Source of the DNA: JADFRD01 sp964491015 | GTDB taxonomy: Bacteria; Fidelibacterota; Marinisomatia; Marinisomatales; TCS55 | Direction of reading: 5' to 3' | DNA: 46,201 nt | Assembly (NCBI GenBank): GCA_964491015.1 | Contig: CAZBEY010000010.1 | Location: forward strand, 1 to 46,201 | Shown here: in pieces, positions 27,101 through 35,852 of the stretch | Position numbering within the stretch: the stretch's first letter is position 1 | Layout: every line of letters starts with the position of its first letter | Notes under the pieces: model-generated | Seen by the model: only the letters and a program-made list of their open reading frames with translations | Databases searched by the model: none | What the model was told of the DNA's origin: nothing | Program-made: the position numbers and the translations under genes

Positions 27101-27182
27101 GGAATATGGCGATTTTTACGGGAATACAAGATACCATGGCGCACCGCGAGAAATTAAAATCGGAATCCGTTCATCATTTTGA
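24165..27182 (+). CDS. TonB-dependent receptor with carboxypeptidase-regulatory-like N-domain (module 2)
   Basis: 1005 residues, or 1001 from the ATG at 24177, which gives the neater signal peptide MKAKRVFIALAIISILFPLSLFG. Then a regulatory-like beta-sandwich (about 30-110, GANILLTGTNRGAAADKNG), a plug domain (about 125-240, with GRGMIRGG, YYVDGV, SAEYGNAQAGIINIVTK) and a long barrel ending EIKIGIRSSF. An EF-hand-type loop (DKNDNGMTDPTE, from residue 643) lies in a barrel loop shortly after HFFYGHIYQ, close to where the first receptor has its own just before HFSYGHFFQ. Followed by a VPNPY surface protein (15 bases) and a PorV-like gene, repeating the arrangement at 312-7393. Ligand unknown. 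Confidence 0.9.
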   Translation: MTLTMKAKRVFIALAIISILFPLSLFGGITGKINGHVKDQNGQILSGANILLTGTNRGAAADKNGYFVILNVAPGSYSVTAQMIGYKSLTIKNIKVNPDRTTIVNFTMNEEAIEGEEVIVVAEKPRVEVDRTYSEYIITSEDIERSVIVKSVSELIALEPGMDVNGRGMIRGGDMNSIAADVVYYVDGVKMISNDGLNLHNYTGVGKYDIESISILTGGLSAEYGNAQAGIINIVTKEGTDAFHANIEYTNELAGKHHWGPNYFNSPEHRGHMHWTDTDWVSEIDSSTGDLVHKKIDYIQNWGSAIQGNLAGPITKNISFFLGGRTSNEAINGISPLSHVADNFNGTWKLSFNLHPKIAFKLGGLYSSSWGFNSGGGTAGIRSGGKNIFLPMNEAAAGKTVNIDQMNYLSFTHMLSEKTYYELRISNSVNTQTPEDTPDSTTGIRTDEDKWFYLPRKINAFTKGERARFEVKFDFSTQLNQNNFLKTGFDYTEYDVWAVNYSDILNKRSFSFIGNHHTLESPVKPKQFAWYIQDKMEYKGLVINAGIRLDRFDPNTKYPVTTAMGASDFFFNSFTRFNYDSLQAFGLLKKVEPITAWSPRIGVAHPITSRSMIHFFYGHIYQLASFYTLYGEYWSNDGTRDKDKNDNGMTDPTEIYNTIEEGNFGNPRLQYEKTISFELGFDWNFYADYVLALSTFYKSSNNQVSSPGSVQLNWWDPAKQMFDFQFTHMAGNGIHEDIQGFELSLKKNFNQNFGFSLSYNLQWAVQGEAGIGSQFWIPDSQFVVDGHFWTQYSVNDDGSESPRPLFPFFLVNSYASKANTFIDSLKSLGLEVNQLDSTGLWVVEFWGGTEEQPKPDADIRSYGKAQLFFATPDKFGPWGLLGNITINMIYKMSTGTPFDYSPPNKPNEWRNGPLTTQTDLSFEKIFFKKGNYQTTLFIQVSNLFNQRDVRGDGTFKSIYGTEYIRWGMETPRPDNELYQEYGDFYGNTRYHGAPREIKIGIRSSF

Positions 27183-27197
27183 TGAAGTTAGAGATTG

Positions 27198-29507
27198 ATG
27201 AGTAATCGAATAAATCATATTCATTTATTACTAATCATTTTGTTTGGGATTTTCAATCATCTTCCCGCCCAGGCAGATCCCGTTACCGGATTTTCACCCA
27301 GATTATTGACCCGGGCGAAACTCTGGGGAACATTCAGAAGCAATGGCCTTCAAGGTGGCGGAAATACACCCAGATATCAAAGCCATGACCAAACGTCCTT
27401 AGAGTACCCGGGGAATGCCGGCAGGGGTCTGGATTTCATGAAATATTGGCTGGACATTGAGGCAGTGGTTTCCGGCGCTCCGAATATTCTGGATGTGTCA
27501 CGGGTGTGCAATCCGCAAAACGGAAGAGGAACTGGCGTCTGGGTCTTGGCTGTCGCCAATGGAAATGATACCCTCGTTTCTTATTCCGGGCCTCGCGATG
27601 TTTCAGATGATGTTGATGATGAACGGTATTCAATGGGCGGATCAATTGAAGAATCACTTGGAGACTCGTCCTGGCCGAATATTGAACGGTCTAATTATTC
27701 GCCCAATCATTTCACAGTGCAAGGAAATGAGCCCATAGAAATTCACAATTATGCTCACGGCAAGTACATTCTAAATGATGAATTTCCGGAAGAAATAATC
27801 ATTAGTCAGTGGAAAAATAAAATGGGAATCACTGCTACACGAAAAGCCTACGCCTGGAGCTATCCAGATTATGACGATTTTATTCTTCAAGAGCTCATTT
27901 TTGAAAATACGGGATCAAATTTTCTCACAGATACTTATTTTACATTAATGAATAGTTTTAGTGTCTCCAGCGGAGGTCACCAGTGGGCCAAAGGAAACGG
28001 CATGGGTTGGGGAGACTGGAGAATCAATGCTGAATCTGCGCAAGATGACTGGTTTTTATATACAGGTGCACCAAACTATGAGGCAGACAATCCTGAAAGT
28101 ACAGAAGTTTACAAAGAGTTGGTCTTTTGTTATCAGCGGGATGATGATTGGTTAGAAACACCCTATGATGATACGGGACAACCATTTATCTCCACCTTTG
28201 CAGATCTGGACAGCTATAATGAATATCAAGGTCAGACTGAAAATCAACTCATGGGTTATCAATATATCGGGTGCGGTCCCATCGATATTATGCCTCCATT
28301 CAATAATGACCCGGAAGAAATATATGTTTCCCCGGAGTCTTCAACCCAACCCTATGCTGTCAAATGGTGGAAAAACGGAAATAGCAATCAAGAAGATTAT
28401 GAGGAACCCAATAAATCAAGGCATACAGATAAAGAAATGTATCAAATGATTATTGATACGGCTGGCGGTGCTATTGCAGGAAACCCAGATTCTTCCATGC
28501 TGGTGACTCACGCAATGGTTTTTGGCCCGTATACCTTAGCCCCGGGTGAAAAGGCAAAAATTGTTTTTGCTTTCGCGGCAGGCTCCGGCGCTGATTGGCA
28601 TCAAAAAGATGAAATCACCTGGTCCAAAGAAATAAATGCAAAATTTGAAATAAAAGATGGGGAACACTCAATCATTCGTAATTTCAAAAAAGCCCAATTT
28701 GCTTATGAAATGGGATTCGATCTACCGGATCCTCCTCCGGATGTAAGCGTCACTTTTCATAATAGTCAATCCGGGAATATGATTCTTACCTGGAGCGACG
28801 AAGCCGATTCTTCCCGGGATCCGGATTATGAAGGAGATGAAGCACTGGATGTCCGAGGTTATCGCATTTATCGATCGTGGCCCCCCTCTTTTGATTGGCA
28901 TTATGGTCCCTGGGAATTCGTGCAGGAGATTCCACTAAATGATGAAAATTATTATGATCCAACTACCGGGAAATACATTTTTACCGATAATGAATCATTT
29001 GCCGGTTATAATTATTATTACAGCGTTCGGACTTATGATTCCGGGCACGATCACTGGATTGACAATAAAGGTGTTGATCATGGCGCTGTCGAATCACTCG
29101 AAAGCGGTTATGCCTCTCCCGAACAGAAAAATATGATTGCTGTCACTCCTTTTCAGCCATCAGCTCCAATTTATGATCAAATGGCCGAACGGATCAGAGT
29201 TGTCCCCAACCCCTATAGATTGGATTTTAATGATTCGGCCCATATGTATCCGGACGTGGCTGACCCCTACAAAATACGATTCATTAATTTACCAAAACAT
29301 TGCATCATACGGATATATTCCGCTTCCGGTGATCTTGTGTATGAAAAAGAACATCAGAAAGCAACATCAGCAGAATCATCATGGCGTCAAGACACCATTT
29401 CATTTTCGGGACGTGTAGTGAGCGGAATTTATTTTTGGATTGTAGAATCCCTCGATCCTGCCAGTGATGGGAAAATACAGAAAGGCACATTAGCAGTGGT
29501 TAAATAA
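27198..29507 (+). CDS. Secreted surface protein with FnIII-like and VPNPY C-terminal domains (module 2)
   Basis: 769 residues from ATG 27198; a TTG codon just before it is a possible start. Signal peptide to about HLPAQA. The N-terminal 500 residues are beta-rich with RAKLWGTFRSNGLQGGGN, SYSGPRDV, GDSSWPNIERSNYSP, YPDYDDFILQEL and YQRDDDWLETP. Then an FnIII-like region has SSRDPDYEGDEALDVRGYRIYRSWPPS. The C-terminal domain runs from VVPNPYRLDFND to SGRVVSGIYFWIVESLDP and GTLAVVK. It is closely related along its whole length to the protein at 33427 and, in the FnIII and C-terminal parts, to that at 3102. No enzyme motif is visible. A receptor-associated, type IX-exported binding protein is the best reading; the family is not one I can name. 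Confidence 0.78.
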   Translation: MSNRINHIHLLLIILFGIFNHLPAQADPVTGFSPRLLTRAKLWGTFRSNGLQGGGNTPRYQSHDQTSLEYPGNAGRGLDFMKYWLDIEAVVSGAPNILDVSRVCNPQNGRGTGVWVLAVANGNDTLVSYSGPRDVSDDVDDERYSMGGSIEESLGDSSWPNIERSNYSPNHFTVQGNEPIEIHNYAHGKYILNDEFPEEIIISQWKNKMGITATRKAYAWSYPDYDDFILQELIFENTGSNFLTDTYFTLMNSFSVSSGGHQWAKGNGMGWGDWRINAESAQDDWFLYTGAPNYEADNPESTEVYKELVFCYQRDDDWLETPYDDTGQPFISTFADLDSYNEYQGQTENQLMGYQYIGCGPIDIMPPFNNDPEEIYVSPESSTQPYAVKWWKNGNSNQEDYEEPNKSRHTDKEMYQMIIDTAGGAIAGNPDSSMLVTHAMVFGPYTLAPGEKAKIVFAFAAGSGADWHQKDEITWSKEINAKFEIKDGEHSIIRNFKKAQFAYEMGFDLPDPPPDVSVTFHNSQSGNMILTWSDEADSSRDPDYEGDEALDVRGYRIYRSWPPSFDWHYGPWEFVQEIPLNDENYYDPTTGKYIFTDNESFAGYNYYYSVRTYDSGHDHWIDNKGVDHGAVESLESGYASPEQKNMIAVTPFQPSAPIYDQMAERIRVVPNPYRLDFNDSAHMYPDVADPYKIRFINLPKHCIIRIYSASGDLVYEKEHQKATSAESSWRQDTISFSGRVVSGIYFWIVESLDPASDGKIQKGTLAVVK

Positions 29508-29515
29508 TTTTGATT

Positions 29516-30457
29516 ATGAAAAAGACATCTATCAGTAAAATTCTAATCTTCATTTTGTTTTCAAGCTCTTTGTTGATAGGAGATGATTTTAAGCGATTAG
29601 GAAAATCCGGGTTTTCATTCTTAAAAATCAGTCCAACGGCCCGTGCTGCCGGAATGGGTGATGCATTTACGGCAATTGCAAATGATGTGACTGCCATTTT
29701 CTTCAACCCGGCAGGACTCACTCACATAAAGAACATCGATTTTAGTTTTAATCATACAAATTGGATTGTGAATTCCAAACTCATATCCGGTGCAGTCGGA
29801 TTCCCTTTAGGGAAAAGGAGTGTACTTGGGATAAGCATCGTCAGATTTACATCTGAAAAATTTGAAGAAACAACCATTTTTGAACCGGAAGGAACCGGAC
29901 GGTTTATTCAGGCTGGGGACATCGCTATTGGTACTGCATACGCTATTCGCCTGACGGACAGACTTTCTTTTGGCATAAAGGGACAATATATTGAAGAATA
30001 TATTGATGCCGACAAAGCAAAAGGGATCGCTTTGGACTTTTCTACATTTTATTTAACCGGATTCAAAGATTTATCCATTGCTATGGTCATGAAAAATTTC
30101 GGACCGGATGCAAAATTTCTGACTAAAAAATTCAAGCTCCCCCTCTATTTCAATATTAATTCTGCCATGAGTATTATCGGGGAACAAGGAAGTCCTGTAC
30201 AATTACTTGTATCTGCTGAGAGCGCTTTTGCGACCGATTATCGCGATCGATATCATGTCGGTTCCGAACTTTGGATTGCAGATATGATTGCATTGCGTGG
30301 CGGTTATAAGTTTTTTTATGATACTGAAGATTGGACTATCGGTATGGGATTAAAGCTAAAAATGGGCCCCCGGAAAATTATTTTAAACATCGCCTATTCT
30401 AATTTTGATGAATATTTTGATCCACCATTGAGGGTTTCCATTGGTGGATCATTTTAG
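29516..30457 (+). CDS. PorV/PorQ-like outer-membrane beta-barrel protein (module 2)
   Basis: 313 residues from ATG 29516, eight bases after the preceding stop. Signal peptide MKKTSISKILIFILFSSSLLIG, then FLKISPTARAAGMGDAFTAI, NDVTAIFFNPAGL, the family hallmark also seen in the protein at 6356 (GVGARALSMGDAFVSM, GLYWNPAGI). The remainder is a FadL/PorV-type barrel with strands such as RLSFGIKGQYIEEY and LRGGYKFFYDTEDWTIGMG, ending RVSIGGSF. As in module 1 it directly follows the gene for a protein with a VPNPY C-terminal domain, which suggests a cargo-specific shuttle or anchor at the outer membrane. The gap of 80 bases to the symporter gene shows no obvious terminator. Confidence 0.82.
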   Translation: MKKTSISKILIFILFSSSLLIGDDFKRLGKSGFSFLKISPTARAAGMGDAFTAIANDVTAIFFNPAGLTHIKNIDFSFNHTNWIVNSKLISGAVGFPLGKRSVLGISIVRFTSEKFEETTIFEPEGTGRFIQAGDIAIGTAYAIRLTDRLSFGIKGQYIEEYIDADKAKGIALDFSTFYLTGFKDLSIAMVMKNFGPDAKFLTKKFKLPLYFNINSAMSIIGEQGSPVQLLVSAESAFATDYRDRYHVGSELWIADMIALRGGYKFFYDTEDWTIGMGLKLKMGPRKIILNIAYSNFDEYFDPPLRVSIGGSF

Positions 30458-30537
30458 TTCTTAATAAGCAATTTCATTGAAGTTTTTATCAGGGTCAGAA
30501 ATATTCCTAACAAATATTCATTTCAATTTGCTCCCCG

Positions 30538-32094
30538 ATGCTTCACTGGCTTGATATAGCAGTTATCATTGGTTACCTGATTCTTATTGGAGCGCTGGGC
30601 CTTTATTTTTCCCGCGAAAACACCAGTACAGAGGAATATTTTCTTGGTGATCGCAAATTCTCAGGATGGCTTATAGGAGTTAGTCTTGTCGGTACATCCA
30701 TTAGTTCCATAACGTTTCTATCTTTTCCAGGCGATGCTTTTAAGACTACTTGGTTTAGAATTATTACCACTTGGGCTATGCCTTTATCTGTGTTGGTTGC
30801 TGCCTACGTTTTTCTTCCATTTTTTCGTCGGGGAAAAATTATTTCAGCGTATGAGTATCTTGAAGAACGCTTCGGTCCATCTGTCCGTGTGTATGGTAGT
30901 CTTACATTTATTATTGCGCAATTAGTCAGAATTAGTTTAATCCTTTATTTATTATCTCTGTTAATTCATGAAATGACAGACTTGTCATTAACGGCCAGTA
31001 TCTTATTGGGTGGAATATTTGTGGCTGCCTACACGGTGATGGGAGGAATTAAAGCTGTCATTTGGACCGATTTTATTCAAACCATAATATTGATATTGGG
31101 TGGATTACTAACCCTGGGAGTAATTATTCACTATTTACCAGGGGGCTTCTTTCAAATTATATCTATCGCAACCGCAGACGGAAAATTATCTTTATCAGAG
31201 ACAGGGCTAGAACCTTCTTCATGGGAATTTTCACTCACCCATAAAACAGGGACTATGCTCTTTTTAGTGGGATTGACCAGCTGGTTGACTGAATATAGTG
31301 CCAATCAAAACATTGTTCAAAGATATGCTGCCGCAAGAAATTCGAGCGCGGCGCGAAAAGCCATGGCTGTTTGTGTTGTGTCCAGCCTACCGATATGGAT
31401 GTTTTATATGTTTATCGGAACTTCACTGTATGCATTTTTTACAATTTATCCTACGAAAGAAGCCGCTGATATCCTGTCAGGTGTTCGTAAGGCTGAACAA
31501 ATCTTTCCATACTTTATTCTGAATTATCTCCCACACGGAGTCGCCGGGCTGGTTATTTCAGCAGCGCTGGCTGCTGCGATGTCTTCTCTGGACTCGAGTA
31601 TTAACGCAATTTCGACTGTAGGGGTCGTTGATATATATCAAAGGCATATTGTAAAAAACAAAAGTGATCGTCATTATTTAATAACCGCATGGACTATAGC
31701 TATCTGTGCCTCCACCATTATGATCTTCGGAGCGCTTATTTTGTCATCGTCCAATACAAATACTATCAGAGATACAGCCATTATTCTTATTTCCATTACC
31801 AGCGGTGGTTTACTTGGCCTCTATTTCCTTGGTTTTTTTACTCAAAAAGGAAATACAAAATCGATTTGGATTGGATTATTTTTTACATTCATATTTACTG
31901 GTTGGACTATCTTGGCCAGTCACGAGTTGGTTCCCACCTATTTGCAAGTTCCATTTGATTTGTATTACACCGGACTGATTGGTAATATCCTGATGTTTGC
32001 TATTGCAATTATCGCCAGCATTTTGTTAACCGATCATAAAGATATGATAAAAAATCTAACAGTTTGGGGTATGGACCACATAAAAAATGATTAA
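30538..32094 (+). CDS. Sodium:solute symporter (SSS family)
   Basis: 518 residues with about 13 membrane segments. Hallmarks: IAVIIGYLILIGALGLYFSR in helix 1, then STEEYFLGDRKFSGWLIGVSLVGTSISS, TVMGGIKAVIWTDFIQ, WLTEYSANQNIVQRY and ALAAAMSSLDSSINAIST. Together these form the SSS (LeuT-fold) pattern, including the paired Ser of MSSLDSS near the sodium site. It would import a small solute such as a sugar, amino sugar or organic acid with Na+ across the inner membrane. It overlaps the ceramidase-like gene by eight bases, so the two are coupled. In this setting it is a candidate importer of a monosaccharide or amino sugar released by the exported hydrolases, but the substrate is not readable. Confidence 0.88.
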   Translation: MLHWLDIAVIIGYLILIGALGLYFSRENTSTEEYFLGDRKFSGWLIGVSLVGTSISSITFLSFPGDAFKTTWFRIITTWAMPLSVLVAAYVFLPFFRRGKIISAYEYLEERFGPSVRVYGSLTFIIAQLVRISLILYLLSLLIHEMTDLSLTASILLGGIFVAAYTVMGGIKAVIWTDFIQTIILILGGLLTLGVIIHYLPGGFFQIISIATADGKLSLSETGLEPSSWEFSLTHKTGTMLFLVGLTSWLTEYSANQNIVQRYAAARNSSAARKAMAVCVVSSLPIWMFYMFIGTSLYAFFTIYPTKEAADILSGVRKAEQIFPYFILNYLPHGVAGLVISAALAAAMSSLDSSINAISTVGVVDIYQRHIVKNKSDRHYLITAWTIAICASTIMIFGALILSSSNTNTIRDTAIILISITSGGLLGLYFLGFFTQKGNTKSIWIGLFFTFIFTGWTILASHELVPTYLQVPFDLYYTGLIGNILMFAIAIIASILLTDHKDMIKNLTVWGMDHIKND

Positions 32095-33430
32095 GAAAAT
32101 TATTTTTTCAATTTTAGGAATTTTGCTGATTATATTTTTATTGCTTCTCTCTCCAGTGGATAGAACCCACGTCCACGAAACAAACTATTATCAAAAAGCA
32201 ATGACTACGCTAGACAGTTTAAAGAAATACAGGATTAACACCGAGGGAGATTATCTAAAAGTAGGCTGGGCAAAAACAAATATGACCCCTTCCTATTCTG
32301 TTCCTCTCTCCGGCTATGGCAGTCGAGAAGGCGCACTTTCCATTGGTGTACATGATTCTTTGTGGGTACGGGGGTTTGTTTTTGATAACGGTAATATGAA
32401 AACGGCACTTATTACATTGGATGCTTTATTGGTTCCTCCATCTATCACATTTGCTTTAAGAGATCGATTACCTGAAATTGGTTTTTCTCTTGAAAATGTA
32501 TTTTTGTCCGCCACGCATACCCATTGCTCTGTTGGAGCGTGGGGAGATAGTTGGATTGCCAATAAATTCGCAGGTGAATTTGATCCAAAGATAGTCAATG
32601 ATGTTACCAAAGCCATTTTAAATACCATTAAAAATGCGGAAGAAAACGTTGAAGATGCCAAAATCGGATTCAGTAAATATAAAGCAAAAAAATTAGTAAA
32701 AAACAGATTAGTCGGAAATAGGGGGATTGTAGATCCTTGGTTTCGAGTGGTAAAAATTCAAAAAGAATCGGGTAAAATTGCATTGATTACATCATTTTCA
32801 GCCCATGCGACCTGTTTGTCCGGACGGGAAATGCGATTTTCAAGAGATTATCCCGGAGCGTTGGTTGATTCTTTGGAAACATTGCCTCAAGTAGATTTTG
32901 CCGCATTTTGCGCCGGAGGAGTTGGAAGCCATCGACCCGATAGTGGCGGGTTCAGTAAATATAAACGAATCGCCTGGCTGGCATCCAATTTGAAAAACAA
33001 AGTTTCATCCGATTATTTAGACATCCCTGTTAACGCCGAATTAAATGTGGATGCTTTTCAGTTTAATATTCCCTTGCGTGAACCCCATTGGAGGATTGGA
33101 ACAAATTGGAGATTCCGTCCCTGGGTTTTTTATCTTCTCTTTGAACCGACACCCCATTACATTTCTATATTACGCGTGGGCGATATTATTCTTGTGGGAA
33201 CTCCCTGTGATTTTTCCGGAGAATTAATTCCTGAAATAGAATACGTTACTGAACCGAACGGCCTCGATCTCATTGGAACCAGCTTCAACGGTGGTTATGT
33301 GGGGTATATTACCAAGGACAGTTGGTACGACCTCCATGGATACGAAACATTTATCATGAATTGGTTTGGACCTAATAATGGTACCTATTTTGTAGAAATT
33401 ATTCGGAAATTGACTCTCCTCTTCAATTGA
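32087..33430 (+). CDS. Neutral/alkaline ceramidase-like zinc amidase (first copy)
   Basis: 447 residues. N-terminal membrane anchor or uncleaved signal (about 4-22), then the N-terminal ceramidase domain: VGWAKTNMTPSYSVPLSGYG (59-78), GVHDSLWVRGFVFD, LITLDALLVP, and the zinc-site region SATHTHCSVG (141-150). A later His lies in FSAHATCLSG, and SRDYPGALVD follows. Shorter than full ceramidases (about 650 residues); the C-terminal Ig-like domain seems missing. The family hydrolyses N-acyl amide bonds of ceramide, but many bacterial members in hydrolase clusters are uncharacterised, and an N-acylated amino sugar would be an alternative substrate. It overlaps the symporter by eight bases, and its last codon and stop form the TTG start of the next gene. 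Confidence 0.78.
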   Translation: MIKKIIFSILGILLIIFLLLLSPVDRTHVHETNYYQKAMTTLDSLKKYRINTEGDYLKVGWAKTNMTPSYSVPLSGYGSREGALSIGVHDSLWVRGFVFDNGNMKTALITLDALLVPPSITFALRDRLPEIGFSLENVFLSATHTHCSVGAWGDSWIANKFAGEFDPKIVNDVTKAILNTIKNAEENVEDAKIGFSKYKAKKLVKNRLVGNRGIVDPWFRVVKIQKESGKIALITSFSAHATCLSGREMRFSRDYPGALVDSLETLPQVDFAAFCAGGVGSHRPDSGGFSKYKRIAWLASNLKNKVSSDYLDIPVNAELNVDAFQFNIPLREPHWRIGTNWRFRPWVFYLLFEPTPHYISILRVGDIILVGTPCDFSGELIPEIEYVTEPNGLDLIGTSFNGGYVGYITKDSWYDLHGYETFIMNWFGPNNGTYFVEIIRKLTLLFN

Positions 33431-35709
33431 AGACCTGGCTAAAATTATCGTCCAGCATTTTCGCCATATCCTTGTTATCTGCACAGGCAGATATGATTGA
33501 TAATTACAATCCACGCCATACAACCCGTGGTAAAATGTGGTCATCCTATAGAAATAATGGATTGGATGGCGGCGGAAACCGGGTTCAATCGGGAAGTCAT
33601 TCGCAGGAGAGTTTAACTTACCCCGGGAATATGTCACGGGTAGCGCTGGATTTTGTTGAATATTTTCTGGATATTGATGCCTATATCAATGGTGAGCCCA
33701 ATGTGGTTGAAATGCCTCGGGTAACCATTCCCCAAAGCTCAAAAGGACAGGGTGTTTGGATTCTTACTGTGGATGATCAAGGTGATACGCTGGTATCATA
33801 TTCTGGTCCAAGAAATGTGACTTACGATATTGAACCTGCTCCATATGATATTCGTAATTCTATTGAATCTGTCTTGGGTGACTCCTCTTTTCCGAATAGT
33901 GAACGAAGTAATTATTCCCCTTTTCACAATAATATTTCAAGCCGTGAGCCTGTAGAAATTCATAATTATCGGTATCATGACTACACCGCTCATGATTCTG
34001 TCCCGGAAGAAATAATCATTTGCCAATGGAATACCAAAACAGGTATTCAGGTCACACGCAAAGTCTATGCATGGGGCTATCCCGACTATGATGATTTTAT
34101 TATTCAAGAGCTTACATTTGAAAATCAAGGTAGTAAAATTTTAGATCCTGCCTACTTTAGCCTCATGAATTCATTTAGTTTAAATTCCATGGCACACGGT
34201 TGGGCTGACGGTTTTGGAATGAATTGGAGTGACTGGCGTGTCAATAGGAAGCAAACTCAGGATGATCTCCATTTTTATACCCGGGCAGATACATTTTCAG
34301 CTGATGAACCTGAATTTACGAACACCTATCGAGACGAAATTATGTTCTACCAACGAGACGATGATTGGTTGGAGACTTCCTGGAACGATATGGGACAACC
34401 CTATAAACTGGAAGCTGCCAGCCGCCATCCAAACGATTGGCAGGGACAGAAAGAAAATCAGCTCCAGGCTTATCAATATATTGGTATGGGGATTTTGGAT
34501 TATGAACCGGGAGATGGTGAATATGTCCATCCTTCAGGAAACATCCAGCCCGCTTATGCAAAATGGTGGCATAGCGGAAATATTGATCAGTTTGACTATG
34601 AAGACCCAAATTCCATGCAGCATTCGGATAGGGAAATGTTTCGAATGGTCGTAGCCAATGACGCAAATGATATAACCAAAACTCCCCCGGATCAACCGGA
34701 TATAGGAACTCACGCATTGGTATTTGGCCCCTACCGATTGGAGCCTGGACAAAAAGCAAAACTTGTTTTTGCTTTTGTCGGTGGCTCCGGAGCTGATTGG
34801 CTCGGGGAAGATGAATTGACCTGGTCTGCCACGCCAGAAGCTAAATTAGAAATAAAAATGGGTGAACGATCTCTCTTTAGGAATTTTGACAGAGCGAAAT
34901 TTGCTTATGAAAATAAATATGATCTTCCTGATCCACCCCCTGATGTGAAGATTTGGTTTGGGAGTACCCGATTGGGTCAAACTATCGTTCATTGGACGGA
35001 TGATGCTGAAGATGCAATGGACCCTGATTATAAAGGAGATGCAGCAAAGGACGTTCGGGGTTATCGGATATATAAATCATGGCCTCCGTCCCATTACTGG
35101 CATTATGGCCCCTGGGAATATTTAATGGATATTTCGGTGGGAGACACCATGTATTATGACCCCAATTCCGGTATTTATACATTCATTGATTCAACTTCCT
35201 TCTCGGGCTATAATTATTATTACAGCGTCCATACGGTGGATTCCGGGCACGACCATTGGACGGACATTCATGGAAACGATTTAGGTCCCATACCGCCATT
35301 GGAAAGCGGCAGTACTTCACCAGAGCAAAAAAATGCAATTGCAACCACACCTTTCCAGGCTTCATATACATCTTATGACAGTATGTCCGTACCAATCAAA
35401 GTGGTTCCCAATCCATATCGATTGGATTATAACGATTCTAAACATATGTATCCCGATGCTGCCGATCCCTACAAATTACGGTTTATCAATTTGCCCAGGA
35501 ATTGTCTCATCCGGATTTACACAGCATCCGGAGATTTGGTTTACGAAAAGAAGCATTTTAAAGCGCAATCAGCAGAAGAATCATGGCGCCAGGATACCAT
35601 TTCATTTTCTGGTCGTGTGGTGAGCGGTATTTATTTCTGGGTTGTGGAATCTCTCGATCCGGTAAGCAACGGTCAAATTCAAAAGGGAACACTGGCGATT
35701 GTAAAATAA
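33427..35709 (+). CDS. Secreted surface protein with FnIII-like and VPNPY C-terminal domains (third copy)
   Basis: 760 residues. TTG start overlapping the previous stop (TTGA); no other start precedes the signal peptide MKTWLKLSSSIFAISLLSAQA. It parallels the protein at 27198 throughout: RGKMWSSYRNNGLDGGGN, YSGPRNV, GDSSFPNSERSNYSP, YPDYDDFIIQEL, YQRDDDWLET, VRGYRIYKSWPPSHYWHYGP, VVPNPYRLDYND, SWRQDTISFSGRVVSGIYFW, GTLAIVK. The last ~45 residues are nearly the same in both while codons differ at many third positions, so the C-terminal domain is under strong constraint. Unlike the other two it has no TonB receptor or PorV-like neighbour; it is coupled to the symporter and ceramidase-like genes instead. 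Function unknown beyond likely export and surface attachment. Confidence 0.78.
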   Translation: MKTWLKLSSSIFAISLLSAQADMIDNYNPRHTTRGKMWSSYRNNGLDGGGNRVQSGSHSQESLTYPGNMSRVALDFVEYFLDIDAYINGEPNVVEMPRVTIPQSSKGQGVWILTVDDQGDTLVSYSGPRNVTYDIEPAPYDIRNSIESVLGDSSFPNSERSNYSPFHNNISSREPVEIHNYRYHDYTAHDSVPEEIIICQWNTKTGIQVTRKVYAWGYPDYDDFIIQELTFENQGSKILDPAYFSLMNSFSLNSMAHGWADGFGMNWSDWRVNRKQTQDDLHFYTRADTFSADEPEFTNTYRDEIMFYQRDDDWLETSWNDMGQPYKLEAASRHPNDWQGQKENQLQAYQYIGMGILDYEPGDGEYVHPSGNIQPAYAKWWHSGNIDQFDYEDPNSMQHSDREMFRMVVANDANDITKTPPDQPDIGTHALVFGPYRLEPGQKAKLVFAFVGGSGADWLGEDELTWSATPEAKLEIKMGERSLFRNFDRAKFAYENKYDLPDPPPDVKIWFGSTRLGQTIVHWTDDAEDAMDPDYKGDAAKDVRGYRIYKSWPPSHYWHYGPWEYLMDISVGDTMYYDPNSGIYTFIDSTSFSGYNYYYSVHTVDSGHDHWTDIHGNDLGPIPPLESGSTSPEQKNAIATTPFQASYTSYDSMSVPIKVVPNPYRLDYNDSKHMYPDAADPYKLRFINLPRNCLIRIYTASGDLVYEKKHFKAQSAEESWRQDTISFSGRVVSGIYFWVVESLDPVSNGQIQKGTLAIVK

Positions 35710-35840
35710 CAATAGTGAAATCTGCATTTAATCCTTTTTAACTTAGCTCCTGCTAAATCAAATAAAGTCGCTTCACTTTTCCGGTTTTACAAAGCATTTA
35801 ATATTATTTGAATAAAGCGATTTTATAATTTCAATTTCTT

Positions 35841-35847
35841 AAAGGAG
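35841..35847 (+). promoter_or_regulatory. Shine-Dalgarno site selecting the ATG at 35853
   Basis: AAAGGAG ends five bases before ATG 35853 and only two before the TTG at 35850, favouring the ATG. The 142-base gap upstream of this start is AT-rich and holds no promoter that I can call with confidence. Confidence 0.6.
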
Positions 35848-35852
35848 TATTG

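Noticed and set aside
312..30457. SusC/SusD pairs
   Set aside because: The receptors are SusC-like, but the following proteins lack any SusD/TPR-type features; they are beta-rich with FnIII-like and VPNPY domains.
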